In this document: positions 1 to 13,117 of the stretch, piece after piece | How the letters are laid out: every line of letters starts with the position of its first letter | How positions within the stretch are numbered: the first letter of the stretch is position 1 | Assembly (NCBI RefSeq): GCF_003073045.1 | Contig: NC_037593.1 | Location: 15,136,735-15,200,734, forward strand | Source: Pomacea canaliculata | Lineage: Eukaryota > Mollusca > Gastropoda > Architaenioglossa > Ampullariidae | Reading direction: 5' to 3' | DNA length: 64,000 nucleotides | The notes under the pieces: model-generated | Databases searched by the model: none | Told to the model about the DNA's origin: nothing | The model's input: the letters and a program-made list of their open reading frames with translations, nothing else | Position numbers and translations under genes: made by a program

Positions 1-2474
1 TACCCTCCTTGCTCTGGGGAAAGCCCAAATGTATCCATAGCAAACACAGGAAATGTGCTCCAAAAGAGCTGGCTAGGAAGAGCTAAAAAAAAAAATTAAA
101 TTATTTCATTTGGATTACAAATTAATTTGTAATGTTTGCTTAAAACACTCAACTGACAGAATGTTTTATAATTGTTTTCTCAAAACACACAAAAAATGTT
201 TTAGACTTCTTTTAGCACAGTCTGGCTTAAGACCCCCCTTTTCAGGAATACTTTAAGCAGCTGCTGGATTTCTTTTCTCTGCTTTTATTCCTTCCACTGT
301 GTGTGTGGGTGTGGGTGCACTGTTTGCTCATTATGAGTGTGTGGCAGAGATATTGTTAAGCCAATTATTTATGTCACAATGGCATCGACCTTGCTATTGT
401 CACCTAAAGAAATGCTTCTTAAAAAAAAATAATGTTTAGGGCTTCTTTGAAAAATAACATTTATTTCATAGCTGTCAATGATACTGGACTGAGCAAATTA
501 TGACGTTTGGCACACTTTTACCATTTATCCAAGCTGATATTGACTTTTGCATTAACTTTTTTTAAAGAAAGTGCAGCAGAGAATACATAGCATTAACTTT
601 CTTCTCCCGACCCCACAGTGAGAATGACCTTAAGAGTGTGCTGTCTCGTACATGACACAATATTCTGCACACTCTTAATAACAACATAGCCCTCATTTTT
701 AAACACTCGTTTAGCTTTCTCCCCTACCTGAACAGAGCTGTACCAAGAAGAGGAAGATGACACCAGGTGTAGAGAAAAAACGAATCAACTTTTGAACACT
801 CCCCAAACTTTTAGTGGTGTCTGCAACAATAATTTAATATATTTTAAATGATCTGACCCTACAGCACCTCTTTCCAGAAAAAATGTTTTGACAGATGCCT
901 TACCTTCAGGTAAGAAATGTTTCAAAGCTTTACCAAAACAAGCAAAAAATCCGTACTAAAAGCAGCTGTAAGCAAAGTTATGAACTTGCCAGTATGCTGT
1001 GATGACGCTGGCTTGATTTTCTGTGGAATGACCATCAGGGCTAATGGTACAGTCAAAAGATTCTCTGCTCCTGCCACAAGTACTGTAAATTCTTCCCTGT
1101 GCCGTCAGAATAAGGTTAAAAAATGCCGTTGTTCGAAGACTTCTCCAGTTCCATTTTTCTCTTAAAAATGTCCAGTCTAATGCTTGAAATATTCCATCTT
1201 TCAAAATTAATACTCAAATAATAATATGATGATGATTTAACTGCATACCAGAAGGCTTATATGGACGATAACAGCTTTATCTCACGAATCTCAATAAAGC
1301 ACCTAACCATAATGATCTGTACCAAATCTAGTTCTTAATGCACTTAAAATAAAAATATTGTACTTCTTAAGTTTACAATAAAATCTACATGCTGACCCGT
1401 ACAACTTGGTTAGCCATCCTCCTATAAGTGGTCCAACAATCATGCTCACACCAAAGGAGACCCCAATCTGTCCTAGAGCCTTTGCTCTCTTGTTTTTTTC
1501 ACTTACGCTGGTCACAAGCATCTGACAGGCTGCAGAAAGATGTCATTACATGCGCGTTGCATTAGTTCTGAAATTTCTAGTATAAAAAAGGATGAAAACT
1601 TCCATCAATGTAAGGTGCCCCTTTAAGAGGAAGTAGAGGGAATGGAGCAATTTTTCGAGAATTTTACAGTCTGCAAAGTCTGCATGAAGGACTTAAAATG
1701 ACACAGGTTAAAAATACCAAGCTGCTGTATAAGAATGCCTTCTTTACTGAACAAATATTGTCAATAGAACTGTTTTTCAAATCTTTTATAGACTCTTAAA
1801 TAAAAAGTTACCATAAATTAAGAAGGATATGATCAGCACTGCTGTGAAAGGCTGTATCATTTATCTGTCAAAATTTATAACCACAGGTATGACTGTCCTT
1901 ATCATACTCTTTTCCTACCACCAGTTTTACTTTCATCACACCTCCCACCACAAGCACTTTAACTATACCTGTATAGCCATGCATAGCGATGGCAGGGAAC
2001 CTAGAAATCACAAGCATGGTCAGGTTTGTGGAAAATCCTAGAAGCATGTGTGACAGGCCTGCTGAGGTCAGTGCAACAATCACTGTGACCTTAGGACCAA
2101 AGACATCTCCGAAGTAACCAAAAATTGGGTTCCCAATTAGCTGAAGAGTTGCAAATAGAGTCTGGATCCAACCGTAAGTTTCTGTATCTGCCCCCAGCTT
2201 TCTACATAAGTACTGCAATCAGAATTAAAAGGGACATGGCTTTGATTCAGGAACACATCAAATAAAATTAAGTTTACGCATTGAAATTTTTGCAGCATCA
2301 CGGAATGATCTTCAGTTTATACTCACTGTAAAGACACTGGCCTGCATGAAGAAAGAGCTGCCATAGACAAAGTTGACGATATGAGCTATCATCATCATGC
2401 TCCTGGGTGAAGCATGAAATCCAGGATGATCTCCACGTTTCATCATGGGGTCAGGATCTTCTCCCCGTCTAGTG
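1..2474 (-). CDS. SLC22A18: SLC22A18-like major facilitator transporter (partial, 3' end outside window)
   Basis: Six coding exons read on the minus strand: 2327-2474, 1969-2212, 1397-1529, 990-1096, 728-820 and 1-82, with phases that agree at every junction. Seen: VFTYLCRKLGAD, IFGYFGDVFG, MHGYTACQMLVTSVS, ALGQIGVSFGVSMIVGP and FAMDTFGLSPEQGG, which follow the order of vertebrate SLC22A18 (ORCTL2/TSSC5), a 12-helix MFS transporter. Known for the family: a plasma or intracellular membrane transporter, suggested to exchange organic cations for protons; its true substrate is uncertain. The first confident Met codon is at 2446, but the reading frame stays open upstream in the same exon, so an earlier exon may exist. 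About half the protein (N-terminal six helices and the start of the second half) is inside the window. The intron between 990 and 820 appears to use a GC donor. Assignment sure to family, fairly sure to orthologue. Confidence 0.85.
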
Positions 2475-4322
2475 CTAAGCACAACAAACACGATTTTATC
2501 TTCTGGTAAGAGACTATGGTAACATTACCTCTCCAGTCCGGTTCTATATTCCGACAGACATGCATGCAGTAGAACACCATGTCATGTGGTAAATATACAC
2601 ACACAGTCAACCGTTGGTATCAAAGACAGCCGTGGATACCCAAATCCATGGATGTTCAAGTATTGTCTATAAAACATCGTAGTCTTTGCAACTTACGTAT
2701 GTCCTGTGTCCTTCCCTGTACTTAAAATTATCTATAGATTATTTATAATACCTAATACAATATAAATTATCTGTTTAGCTTAGAGAATTCTGACAAGAAA
2801 ATACACCTACGTGTTTAATTAGTACAGAAGCAGCTGCTGGAGGCTGTCTACCGAGGACACATCAGCAACGCGTTCTGGCGAGAGGACATGGATGTGTGAA
2901 ATGACGGGCAGCTTCAGCGAAAATTCAGCTTTAGTTGGTGCTCGGCGCCTACAGAAGTTGTCAAAATGAAACTGTAGATTTTATTATCATTAACTGCACT
3001 TTACTGTTGGGGTCCATGTAACTCAAACCATCCGGGGTTTAAAATAGGCTCTCCTGTTACTACCACAGTGTACTCTTATTCTCCTCAGAAACGTAGCAAC
3101 GTCTGTTAGCCTCTGCACACGTGTCAAGTATCAGTTATCTGGAAGTAGTATTCACAATTGCTATCAATGTAACCACATTACTCTTCGGATCAGCAACATC
3201 AGAGTTTTACGTCGTGACCTTGTGACCTTTTCCTTTACCTCATCCTCCCTCGCCCTTTAAAAAAGAAAATCTCGCTTACTCTGGGGCTGCTCTTCTTTCA
3301 CGGTACATTGCGTCTTCGACAATCATACGTAGGCTTCAACTGCTGTTTATATAGCACGTGACAATAATAATAATGATTGGGGTTTGCTCGTGTAAGTTCT
3401 TTGTTGACGGGTTTTTTGTTTTTTGTTTTTTCTTTTTTTTTGTTTTTTTTTGTTTGTTTGTTTGTTTGTTTGTTTGTTTCGATTTTGCACGCTGAAAATG
3501 TTTTGGATGCACTAATATATGGTTGTGATTATAGAGTGATATAAAAACAGATCTTCATAGGTCAGCTGCCATTTTTTCCAAATGAAAAATAGACGCTTTT
3601 TTTTTGAAGTAGTCTGGTTTATAGATACTTATGTATAAACAACTAAAAATATTTTTTTTTCTTTAGTTTAATTTAAGCAGTCGGCATGACGCGGCTGAAC
3701 CGGTTATTACCACAAAGCAAGTCTGTTTACTGCAGCTTTAAATGATTTGTGACACTGCCCAGTATATCTTACTGTTAGTCAAATTATCCAGATAAAGAGT
3801 TTGTTGAAGCTTGCTTAGATGCATATTATCTTTTAGGTATCTCACAACCAGTTCGGTTACGATCCTGTAACGTTTTGTCTCTTAATTTTCTTTCTGTAAA
3901 CTTTCGAACAAAGATTCCCATGGCTGTACTTTCATACTAAGATGCTCATCAGATGTTCGATTATTCTTCCTCTTATGATCGGACTCATGCTCACTCTGTA
4001 TTTTCAACCGAAGATTGAGCCCATGCGTTCAATTATTCCCCAACACACGATCAGACATTTTGGTCAACTTTTTATCCAGATATCGTCACAGCATCACAAA
4101 ACCTTATAGTGCGCTCTGAAGGACTTTGCATTTATTACAACTCTAATCCTGACATCATCAAATTTAATTCTGATTGATGACAGATGCTCCCGGTCACAGA
4201 GGATCGCCACCTGTTGCTATCGATCTGATTTTCCAAGGAAACGAGATGAAAGATCAGGCCTAGTCTTCGTTTTAGTTTTATTCTGTCTCTGAAAAGCAGC
4301 ACGTGCATTAGTCATTAAATTT

Positions 4323-4416
<94 letters not shown>

Positions 4417-4943
4417 ACACACACAAGCATGCTTTGCATGGCTTTTGTCATTTGACACTACTGTGCACAGATGACACTTTTATGTGAAGAATTAAGAAGA
4501 TGGAAAGTGCAGTAGGACCAGTGAGTGAGAGACGATGTGAGCCTAACGCCTGCAAATTTCTGACGCTTCAATTGTACTTGCATGAACATACTGAAACTGT
4601 GTCGGTTGGTATTTTAAAAAGGACACGGAAAAATGCACGAGGGGGGTTGGCACTAGGGAGAAAGAAGCTGATCGAGAGTTCTTTGAGTCCATGTGTCCTT
4701 GCTGATGCCTTATCTGGCCTCAGTATTATGCGATTTCTGGGCACAAGGTATAGTGAATACATACACACAGATAATGTGGGAACACACCTGGTCATAATAA
4801 GGAACGCTCACACTGCTTAGGTCGTTTGTAGTCTGACAACTCTTGTTGGAACACAACCTCTTGAAGCATTTAAAGAATAACATTTCTGTCCGATTCCACT
4901 ACAGCTGTTGCAGGACCTCGCTCTTGCTAAAGACAAGGTTACT
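2475..4943. other. Intergenic region between divergent SLC22A18-like and PhyH genes
   Basis: No coding exon recognised. The 5' exon(s) and promoter of the minus-strand transporter must lie here, and the 5' UTR of the PhyH gene at the right end. It holds a T-rich (TTTG)n stretch near 3440-3479 and a long (TCTG)n microsatellite. Open frames of 75-106 codons at 4500-4820 on both strands match nothing I know and lack splice or composition support. Confidence 0.6.
4323..4414. repeat. (TCTG)n tetranucleotide microsatellite
   Basis: About 23 uninterrupted copies of TCTG followed directly by a short (CA)n run. Perfect repetition suggests it is length-variable between individuals. Confidence 0.95.
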
Positions 4944-7900
4944 ATGGCTACGCCAAAAGAGTTCGTTCGGGGAGTGCCAGACTGGAGTACCTTGCACGAA
5001 ACGACAGGCTGCCTCAGTCCACCGTCACTGTTAGTGATTAACTTTTTTCATCCACTACATTAAGCCTTTCACTATATTTATGTTATTCACGCCAGCGCGT
5101 CTTAATTTTTATTATGTCAGATTTTTTTTTTTTTTTCTTTTTCGATTCTCGTTTTGTCGGCTGACACTTTTGACTGTTACTGACCCGAGTCCCTTTGTCC
5201 CTTCAGGACGCTGCTGTCTGGGCGACATTCAAATGGTCAAAGGAGCGAGTGCTGCAGTTCCACAAAGATGGTTTTGTCAGCAACGTGCCAGTGCTGACGT
5301 CAGATCAGCGTGACCTGCTGCTAGAGGACTATGGCTATTTCCTCGTGAGTTGATTTGCTGTCATTGGGAGGAGAGAGAGAGGGAGAGATTATACACAAAC
5401 AGCGACGTTTTGAACAAGCTAAGTCGAGAGATAGAGAAGAGAGATAGAATAAATGTGTCCATGTGTGCGCGCACAGGCGTAATTATATAAAAAAAGGAGA
5501 AAACAAACCACCTTCTGACAAAGCAGTTCTTGCAGACATACGTGTGATACATATGTCCTCTGACTTCCTGATATGAATCATCAAATCAATGTAGTAACGA
5601 ATATTTATGTGGTGAATATGCAGGGTGAGAAACAGCACCCTGGCATGGAGATGATGTACGAGTACCATAGCAACCAGGCTGAAGACCCTAGCAACGTCTT
5701 GATGCACGCGTTGGGGCAATGGCGACTGACTCGGCTCTTCCATGATTTGGTGTTTCTCCCCCAAGTGGTGGTGAGTCTTTCGAGCTAAGAATGTTTTATG
5801 TCTCTTTCCCCTCTTTTGCCAAGATGCCCTGCAAGTTAAAAATGGGAAGTGCTTTGGCATCAGTATATTCGCAGTTATCAGGTGACATGCTAGCTTCTTG
5901 CAGAGAGTTGATGTAACATACTAACCAACGTAGACAAGTAACATGACGGTTACAAAGACTTGGTAGCTGGTGGAATAAAAACCTGGTCTACTCTGACACA
6001 AATACTTCCTATAATTTTTCAGCACCGCGCAAAGACGTTCCTGTCGAATATATCGTGAACGTGCGAGTGCACACACAACACAACACACAATGCACAAACA
6101 CACAAACACACACACAAACAAATTGATGCATGCCTATATTTTTCCGGTGTCCAGGTACCGGTGTCACAGTGCCTGGGCTCTGTACCTGTTCGTTTTTGGC
6201 ACGACCAGCTGTTCGCTAAGCCTGCCAGGTGTGGGGGTGTGGTAGCTTGGTACGTACCATGGCAATCTCTGACTGCACTTATGGTCACAAAAATCCATGT
6301 GTATATCGATGGTACATGCGCAAAGATAAGCTCTTATCCAAGTGAGTTTCGTAAATGTCTTAATAAACCAGTGCATATTGTCACATAGACAAATATGTTC
6401 ATCAGTGAACACGACCACAGAGAAACTACGCACATATCTGTGTACTACCCACGTGACTTCTGTTCACTGTTTAGTATCATCACCTGTTTTACTTCTTGTC
6501 TTTGTGCAAGAGACGAGAGAAACTAATAATTGTGTTTTACCCATTTCTCCTTTCGAACGAATAATACATAGTATATACTTACTGACATAACAAGAAATAG
6601 TAACACCAGGCGATGCGCGCTGTAGGCACCAAGACTACTCCTACTGGACACGAACCAAGCCGATGGCACACATGACGGTAAGTGTGTGGCGTGCGCACTA
6701 CTCACGCCTTCGTTATCTATGTGCGTGCACGTGTGTCTGCATCATTGTTTCCATGTGTATATTTTTGTAAATATGTTCTTATGTGTGTACAAGTATTTTG
6801 TTTGTGTATATGCGAGTATACATACCCTTTGTGCATCTATAAATATATACATACACTTTGTACTCATTTCCTATTTTAATTATTTCAACTGTCATACGCT
6901 TTTAAGTGTGCGTTTCATTTTGACCGTCTTCTGTGTAACTTTGATGTGTTGTCTTTCATCCCTATCTATCTATGCCTTTCTGTCTCTTTTAACTTACTTT
7001 TTTCTTGCAGTCCGATGCTCGTCTCCTATATTTATCTTTTGTCTGTCTTCTTATCATCCGTCTGTGTGCCAGCCTGACTAGTTTATCCTTTTATGTCTTG
7101 TTTCCTTGCCTTGCTGTACTTACCCGAGCATGTTTGTTAGTTAAAGATCTCCATGTAAATATTTGTTAATTAAGCATCTTTCCAAAGAACCATAGACACA
7201 AGACTGAAGTTGTGTGTTTGTGTTGTGCATGTCGTGTAGGTACACATCGCACTGGAAGACCAAACAGAAGAGAACGGGACGATCAAATATATTCCTGGCT
7301 CACATCGGTGAATAATTATGTCTGATTTTTTTTCTTGACTTCGCTTTTTATCAACTTTCTTTCTGTCTGTCTCTCCTCTTCTCTTTCTTCGTTTATTTTT
7401 CGTCCCATGATACAAAAAGAACTATCTCTTTTTCTCTCCCTCTCAAATAGAGAAGCAAGATGCTTCGTAAGAAGAAATGGCTAAGGAGCGAAGTCTGTGT
7501 AAGTATCATGACCTGTAGTGGTTTTTCATCTAGATGGACCAGAAACAACGGTGGACCCCTACCTGTCCTCGACTTCAACTTCAAGGACATGGAGGGAATC
7601 AAGGTAGTGCCCATTGTTCTCAGATTTAGTCGGCCATTTTAAGCCTGAACGGTCTAGCCTCGATACACACACACGAATCTCTTTCACACACAAGGGGACG
7701 ACAGAAAGTTTGAAGATGTTTAATAAATGGCGACAATATTATTTAAATTTCTTTTTGCTAAAATTAGACCTTTATTTTAACTGAATTTTTAAACATAAGA
7801 TGAAATGAGAGACACTTCAGGACTAGTTAGAGACCGGTCTTCGCGTGAAAAATATCCCATGAAATAAACGAATATTCTTCGCATAATTAAAAAGTTTTAA

Positions 7901-9851
7901 AACTCTCTTCATCCCCACAAACATCAGTATCTAGACTACTTCGGGATCGGTCATTTGACAGTAGGATCTCGTGTTGGCATTGTGCAGTCTATTCTTACCG
8001 AGGAGGAAATGCAAGCATTTAAACCGGTGAGCGCCCTCCTCAAGAAAGGTGAGGCCAGCTTTCACCATGGCCTCTCTGTGCACGGTTCCTATGGCAACAG
8101 GTGAGTTTGAGGACAATGTCGTAGACGTAATAATATTGGGTTGTTTTGTTATGTTTGCTTGTTTATTTGATTTATTTTTCATTCTGAGTATGTAATATTC
8201 AGAATTACCTCTGCGAATTTACGTCAGTGTATGATTTATTTTATTCATTTCCTCCAGATGCCACTACTGAGCAAGATGTAAGTGTAGAGAGAACTGTAGA
8301 GGTCTGTGAATAGAATTGCTCCCGTAGCGTTGTCACAGACTGCGAAAAAAACCCCACCAAACAACAATAATTCACAGCAGGGATGGGGTTTTGTTTTGAC
8401 AGGGATTTTCGTAGAAGTTTAGGGAGTTTCTTCGACAGAAACGGAAAGCTTGTTCAAGTTCGTGCTTTGCTGAACTGAGGGATCCAATAGGACTAAAAAA
8501 TAATGGCCTGATCAAAATTTGCTCATAATATGTTTGTACATGTTGGACTTTGTTTTAAAAAAAACATGTACCTGAATCTAAATTTATAGTGAATGTCTCT
8601 CGTTTGTGCGAAGTGTGGGTGTGTCTGTGAATGTGAGAGAGAGAAAGAGAGAGAAGGAAAAAAAAACAAACAAACATAGCTGGGTTATAAAAGATCATGT
8701 GGTGACCAAGAAAAAAAAAAAAGTAGGACCAAGCGATTTATTGCTTAAAGACGTCAGATTCGTAATCTCGTTGTCCCTCCTATCTTAAATATCATGAAGA
8801 CAGTTGATTCAATACCTATTATTTTCCCCTCACAAAAAGTTTAATCCAACATCCTGTTTATGACTGCTATGTCCGACAACGAATCAAAAGATTTCTTATA
8901 CCGTACTCTAACGACCTACCCCACTTTAAATAAAAAACGGGACGAGGGCATCAGTCGCAAAGAGAAACAGTCACTCATGGCTGAAGACAGAGCAAACACA
9001 TCCTTTCGTTTCTTTCTTTCAATGTGATGTTTATTGAGTAAATGCCTCTCTCTGATTTTTCTAAAGTAAAGCAAAAAGAAAGCTTATCGGAGACAGAATT
9101 CATATCCAGCTGTAAGAAAAGATCCGTCGTGTGCAGAGGTTGATCTTAAGGATAGATATTGAATACTAATGTACTATTTACTATCTGTGCCTGAATCGTG
9201 TTTTGTAAACAGGTCGGAGCTACCCAGACGCTCTGCGGTGCTGAACTACTTCGCGGACGGCGTTGTGTCCGATTCCAACGATTTGATGCTGAAAGGCACT
9301 CATCCTATTCCAAAAGTAAGTCCAGAAGAGAAGGAGGTGAGGGGGTTTATGGGTGCGGTGCTACTTTCCATAGGAAAGTAAGAGCATACTGGAGGGAGGA
9401 CTGAAAGGCATTCCGAGGTCAGTAGAGGAGAGACACTTCTTCTTTCCAAAGGAAGATAAAGAAGAGGGGGAAGGGAATGATTTTTGTTTCTTTAGGTAGG
9501 TCTTTAGGTAGGTCTGCCGTGTCGGTCGTTGTTGCTACAAAACACTGCAATGTGTGAAGAGCTGGTAATCCTTAAAGTGTAGAAAGTTGACTACTTCTTG
9601 TTCTATGATTGATTGACTGATTGATCTATTGATTATTAATTGATCGATTGATAATAAAGTAGTTTATTTTGATGTAGTTACATGTTTCGAAAGCATTTTT
9701 TTAACTTGTCTCTTACAAAGTTGTTTAAGAAATCTCGTGGCCTATGGCTACAAGCATGTGTGATGGATGCACAGAAGTGTTTGTGTCACAGGGTCAGAAG
9801 ATGGACGGCCAGTTCTACCCGCTAGTATTTGATCCTGCTTGGAGCTGTTAA
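4944..9851 (+). CDS. Phytanoyl-CoA dioxygenase (PhyH) family oxygenase, complete
   Basis: Ten exons: 4944-5033, 5207-5344, 5624-5770, 6155-6249, 6626-6677, 7240-7307, 7534-7603, 7988-8100, 9213-9315, 9792-9851. Every junction keeps phase and the sum is 936 nt (311 residues). Seen: QFHKDGFV near the N terminus, [37 protein letters not shown] then [45 protein letters not shown] and GQFYPLVFD at the end. From the family: non-haem Fe(II)/2-oxoglutarate oxygenases; the iron triad is predicted as H158, D160 and H252, with Arg264 as the 2-oxoglutarate carboxylate ligand. The substrate is unknown; the protein belongs to the PhyH group with the WHQDYSYWT signature rather than to classic peroxisomal PHYH, and I see no PTS1 or PTS2. 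The start at MATPKEF is the first Met in the open frame; the first donor (TTA/GTGATT) is weak, so the N-terminal 30 residues are the least certain part. Confidence 0.9.
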
Positions 9852-10119
9852 GATGCGAGGGAGCTACTATGCTATTTCCCACCCAAAGATTATGGTGGAC
9901 AAGCAACTCTAAATCGTTCTTTTTCCAGCCGATCTCATTCATTGAAATAATGGGACGACAAAGTGTACTTAAACATTTTTCTGCTACAATACGGATTGAA
10001 GAGGAAACGAAATGTCACAAATTTTCAGAAGGTCGACTACTTGCAAAAGCGAAGAATTGTGCTTCATTTTTTTTTACGACAGTTAGAAAAGTAGAACTAG
10101 TTAATATGAACAATTAATG
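9852..10119 (+). other. PhyH 3' flank / proximal 3' UTR up to the LINE insertion
   Basis: Non-coding. I see no AATAAA or ATTAAA hexamer between the PhyH stop codon and the LINE. The first good AATAAA downstream on this strand outside the element is at 14747, so the PhyH transcript may end at a variant signal or run through the insertion. Confidence 0.4.
10109..10119. repeat. Target-site duplication, left copy (LINE)
   Basis: AACAATTAATG here is repeated exactly at 14173-14183 after the element's A-rich tail, bracketing the retrotransposon. The extent of the element was defined from this pair. Confidence 0.85.
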
Positions 10120-10347
10120 ACCCCCTGTTGGATCACCACCTTGCCGCGGTCGGGGGGCTTGCGTGTCTCGATGACCCTAAGAGCTATGCCGACAGGAGCA
10201 TCAGCTCCTAGCAGGGTCACCCAAGTCGGACAGGTCAAAGGGTAGAGACCAGACAAAGAGTGGTCCATGAGTGCTGAAGTCGGAGGTGGTGGGCCGCAAG
10301 GCGCACCCTGAAATAACCACACCACCACGCAAAACTGCCTATGCCAC

Positions 10348-11190
10348 TTGAAGACAGTATTGATAGAAATGGTGCTCGCCTGTGAAGATCCGCCAGGCAG
10401 GTGCAGTGCCGGGCTCCGTGCCTCAAAGGAGCCACCCTCAGCTACTGGAGGTCCTTCAACTCGTCTCGTGGAGCCAGGGGACGAGGAAGGAAAGCGACTG
10501 GCCAGAGTACCACCAAAACCAATGACAACCCATCAACATCATACATTGGAACGCAGAAGGGGTTGCAACAAGAAGATAGAACTGGAACAGTTCCTGTACC
10601 AGAACAGCATTAACATCTGCTGTATACAGGAAACCCATTTACAAAAAGAAAAGCCCTTCAAGATCAGAGGGTACCAGACATTTAGGAGTGATCGTCAGGG
10701 GAGAAAGAAAGGTGGAGTGTTGACCTTAGTCAGAAACAACATGAATGCAAGCGAAACGAAAAGATACATGGACGAGGCAGAATACATAGAAGTCAAGGTC
10801 ACCATCACAAACAGCGTCCTCCATGTCATCAACTACTACTGCCCAGTGACAAGATGCTGTCCTTGACACTATCCAGGTTCCAGACAGCGGCTTCCTCATC
10901 GCCGGAGACTTTAACAGCCAGTCCCAGAGTTGGGGATACAACATACTTGACAAGCGAGGAGAAGATATCGAAACTTGGCAAGACGAGAACCATCTAATCC
11001 TTGTCAACGACCCACAGATCCACCAACCTTCTACTCGCGCGCGCTGGCACACAACAACAAAACCAGACCTGGCTCTCTGCACAGACGACATCCACAAGAA
11101 TTTGAGCAGAACAGTCTTAGACCAGCTGGGAGGAAGTGACCATCGCCCAGTACTCCTTACCATCACAGGAAGTACGACACCTGAACCCCC
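10348..11190 (+). pseudogene. LINE endonuclease domain (frameshifted)
   Basis: The first half, up to about 10850, shows the CCIQETH motif of the apurinic endonuclease family; after a frame change the second half shows AGDFNSQSQSWG, a D-L-A-L segment and GGSDHRPVLLTI, which hold the catalytic Asp/Asn and Ser-Asp-His residues. All catalytic motifs are recognisable but split between two frames by the break near 10850. Confidence 0.85.
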
Positions 11191-13117
11191 GCAGCACGCC
11201 AGATGGAATCATAAGAAGGCACAGTGGGGGCTGTTCAGAATACGAACAAATGAGCTCACGAAAGACATCAAGGTGGAAGGACTAAACATCAACAACGTCG
11301 TCAAAGATTTCAATGCCAGTATCATCAAGGCAGCCAAAGAAACTATCCCACGAGGGGTGCGAAAGGACTACACTCCGTACTGGACAGCAGAACTTCAGAG
11401 AGCTCACGATGACCTGACAAAAGCCAGAGAAGAAGCAGAAACCAACCCCAGTCAAGAAAACAACATCAAGCTGCAAGAAACAAATGCCAAACTGCTAAGA
11501 ACAAAAGTAGAGTGCAAGAGAAGAAGCTGGAGAGAAAAGACAGCAGGGCTGAATATGGAGAGAGACACCACCAAGCTGTGGAGGCTGACCAAGGCACTAA
11601 ATGATGAGGGTAGCAAGGGACAGAAGATCACCTTGAAGAAGATGGACAGACACTGACAGATAAGGCAGCAGCAAATGCATTTGCGCAAGCATATGCAAAG
11701 GAGAGCAGCATCACCATCCACCGCATCTGCAAAAAGAATTCAGAAAGAAGAGAAAGAATGAAAACAAATGGGGATGTCCATGAGTCGATGCAGCAAGATA
11801 TCACCATCCAAGAACTGAAGAATGCCATCAAACAGCTGAAGAAGAAAAAATCTCCAGGTCCAGACAACATAACGAATGAGATGCTACAACACCTTGGCAG
11901 CACAGCCCTCACTAAACTACTGGACATTTTCAACCTTAGCTGGAGAGAAGGCCAGGTACCTCAGTGCTGGAAGGAAGCCAGGATGATCCCTGTTCTGAAA
12001 AAAGGGAAGAACAAGTCACGAATCTTGAGCTACCGCCCATCAGCCTGATAAGCTGCGTCTGTAAAACCATAGAGCGCATCATCAATCAGCGCCTGCAGTG
12101 GTACCTGGAATCTGAAAGCATCATCATCCCAGAACAAGCAGGCTTCAGAAGATACAGAAGCACCGAAGATCAGACAACGCACCTAGCGCAGGTCATAGAG
12201 GATGCTTTCCAAGCCCAGAAGGTCACCCTAGCGGTCTTCATTGATATGCAGAAGGCTTTCGACAAGGTCTGGAAGGATGGACTCCTGGTCAAGCTCCAGC
12301 GAAGCAACATCAGCGGCAACATGTACCGGTGGACCAAGTCCTACTTGCACAACCGAAGAGCCAGGGTGCTTGTAGACGGACACTGTGGCCGTAAGGTGCT
12401 GCTACGACACGGAGTACCACAAGGGGGAGTACTCTCGCCGACCTTGTTCATACTCTTCATCAACGACCTGGTACCAGAGCTTCCAAGGGGAGTCCAAGCA
12501 GCACTGTATGCAGATGACCTGGTCATATGGTGCTCAGAAGAGTATGCAACAACAGCAAACCTACAGGATGCAGCTTGCACTAGACAAAGTGGCAGCCTGG
12601 GCAGATAACTGGTGCGTTACCAATCAACCGTGACAAGACAACAGCCACTCTTTTCTCTCTCTCCACCAAAGCGCAAGCTGGCAGACTAAAGTTGGGAGAC
12701 ACTCCACTGACACTTGAAGACCAGCAGACGTACCTGGGAGTCACTTTTGACAAAAGATTGACATGGAAGCAAACACATCTAAACGCAGAAGCAAAAGCCA
12801 GAAGAAAGCTGAACATCATGAGAAAGCTGGCAGGAACACACTGGGGCGCCAACGAAAAGATCCTGAAGACCGTGTACCAAGGTACTGTAAGACCACACCT
12901 TGAGTACGGATCAAGCACCTGGATGACAGCAGCCAAGTCACACCTTCAGACTTTGGACAAGGTGCAGAACCAAGCACTGAGAGTAATAACAGGCGCCATG
13001 AGATCTACGCCAATAGACAAGATGGAGCAGATAACAGGCATACCCCCATTAAAAAAGAGAAGGGAATGCAAAGCACTCGTGCAGGCCACCAAGTACAGGC
13101 ACAGTGAAGACCACTGA
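11190..13117 (+). pseudogene. LINE reverse transcriptase domain (frameshifted)
   Basis: Contains a thumb-preceding basic segment, the KKKSPGPDNI motif, an EAGFRRYRSTEDQ-like motif (as PEQAGFRRYRSTEDQ), FIDMQKAFDKVW with the first catalytic Asp, GVPQGGVLSP, YADDLVIW with the catalytic Asp pair, and YLGVTFDKRLTW. These are the ordered RT motifs of non-LTR elements. Frame changes fall near 11650, 12040 and 12590, and one more near 13110 separates it from the RNase H frame. Confidence 0.88.

Noticed and set aside
4500..4820. Overlapping open frames on both strands upstream of PhyH
   Set aside because: No recognisable domain, no splice context, and both strands open equally, as expected by chance.
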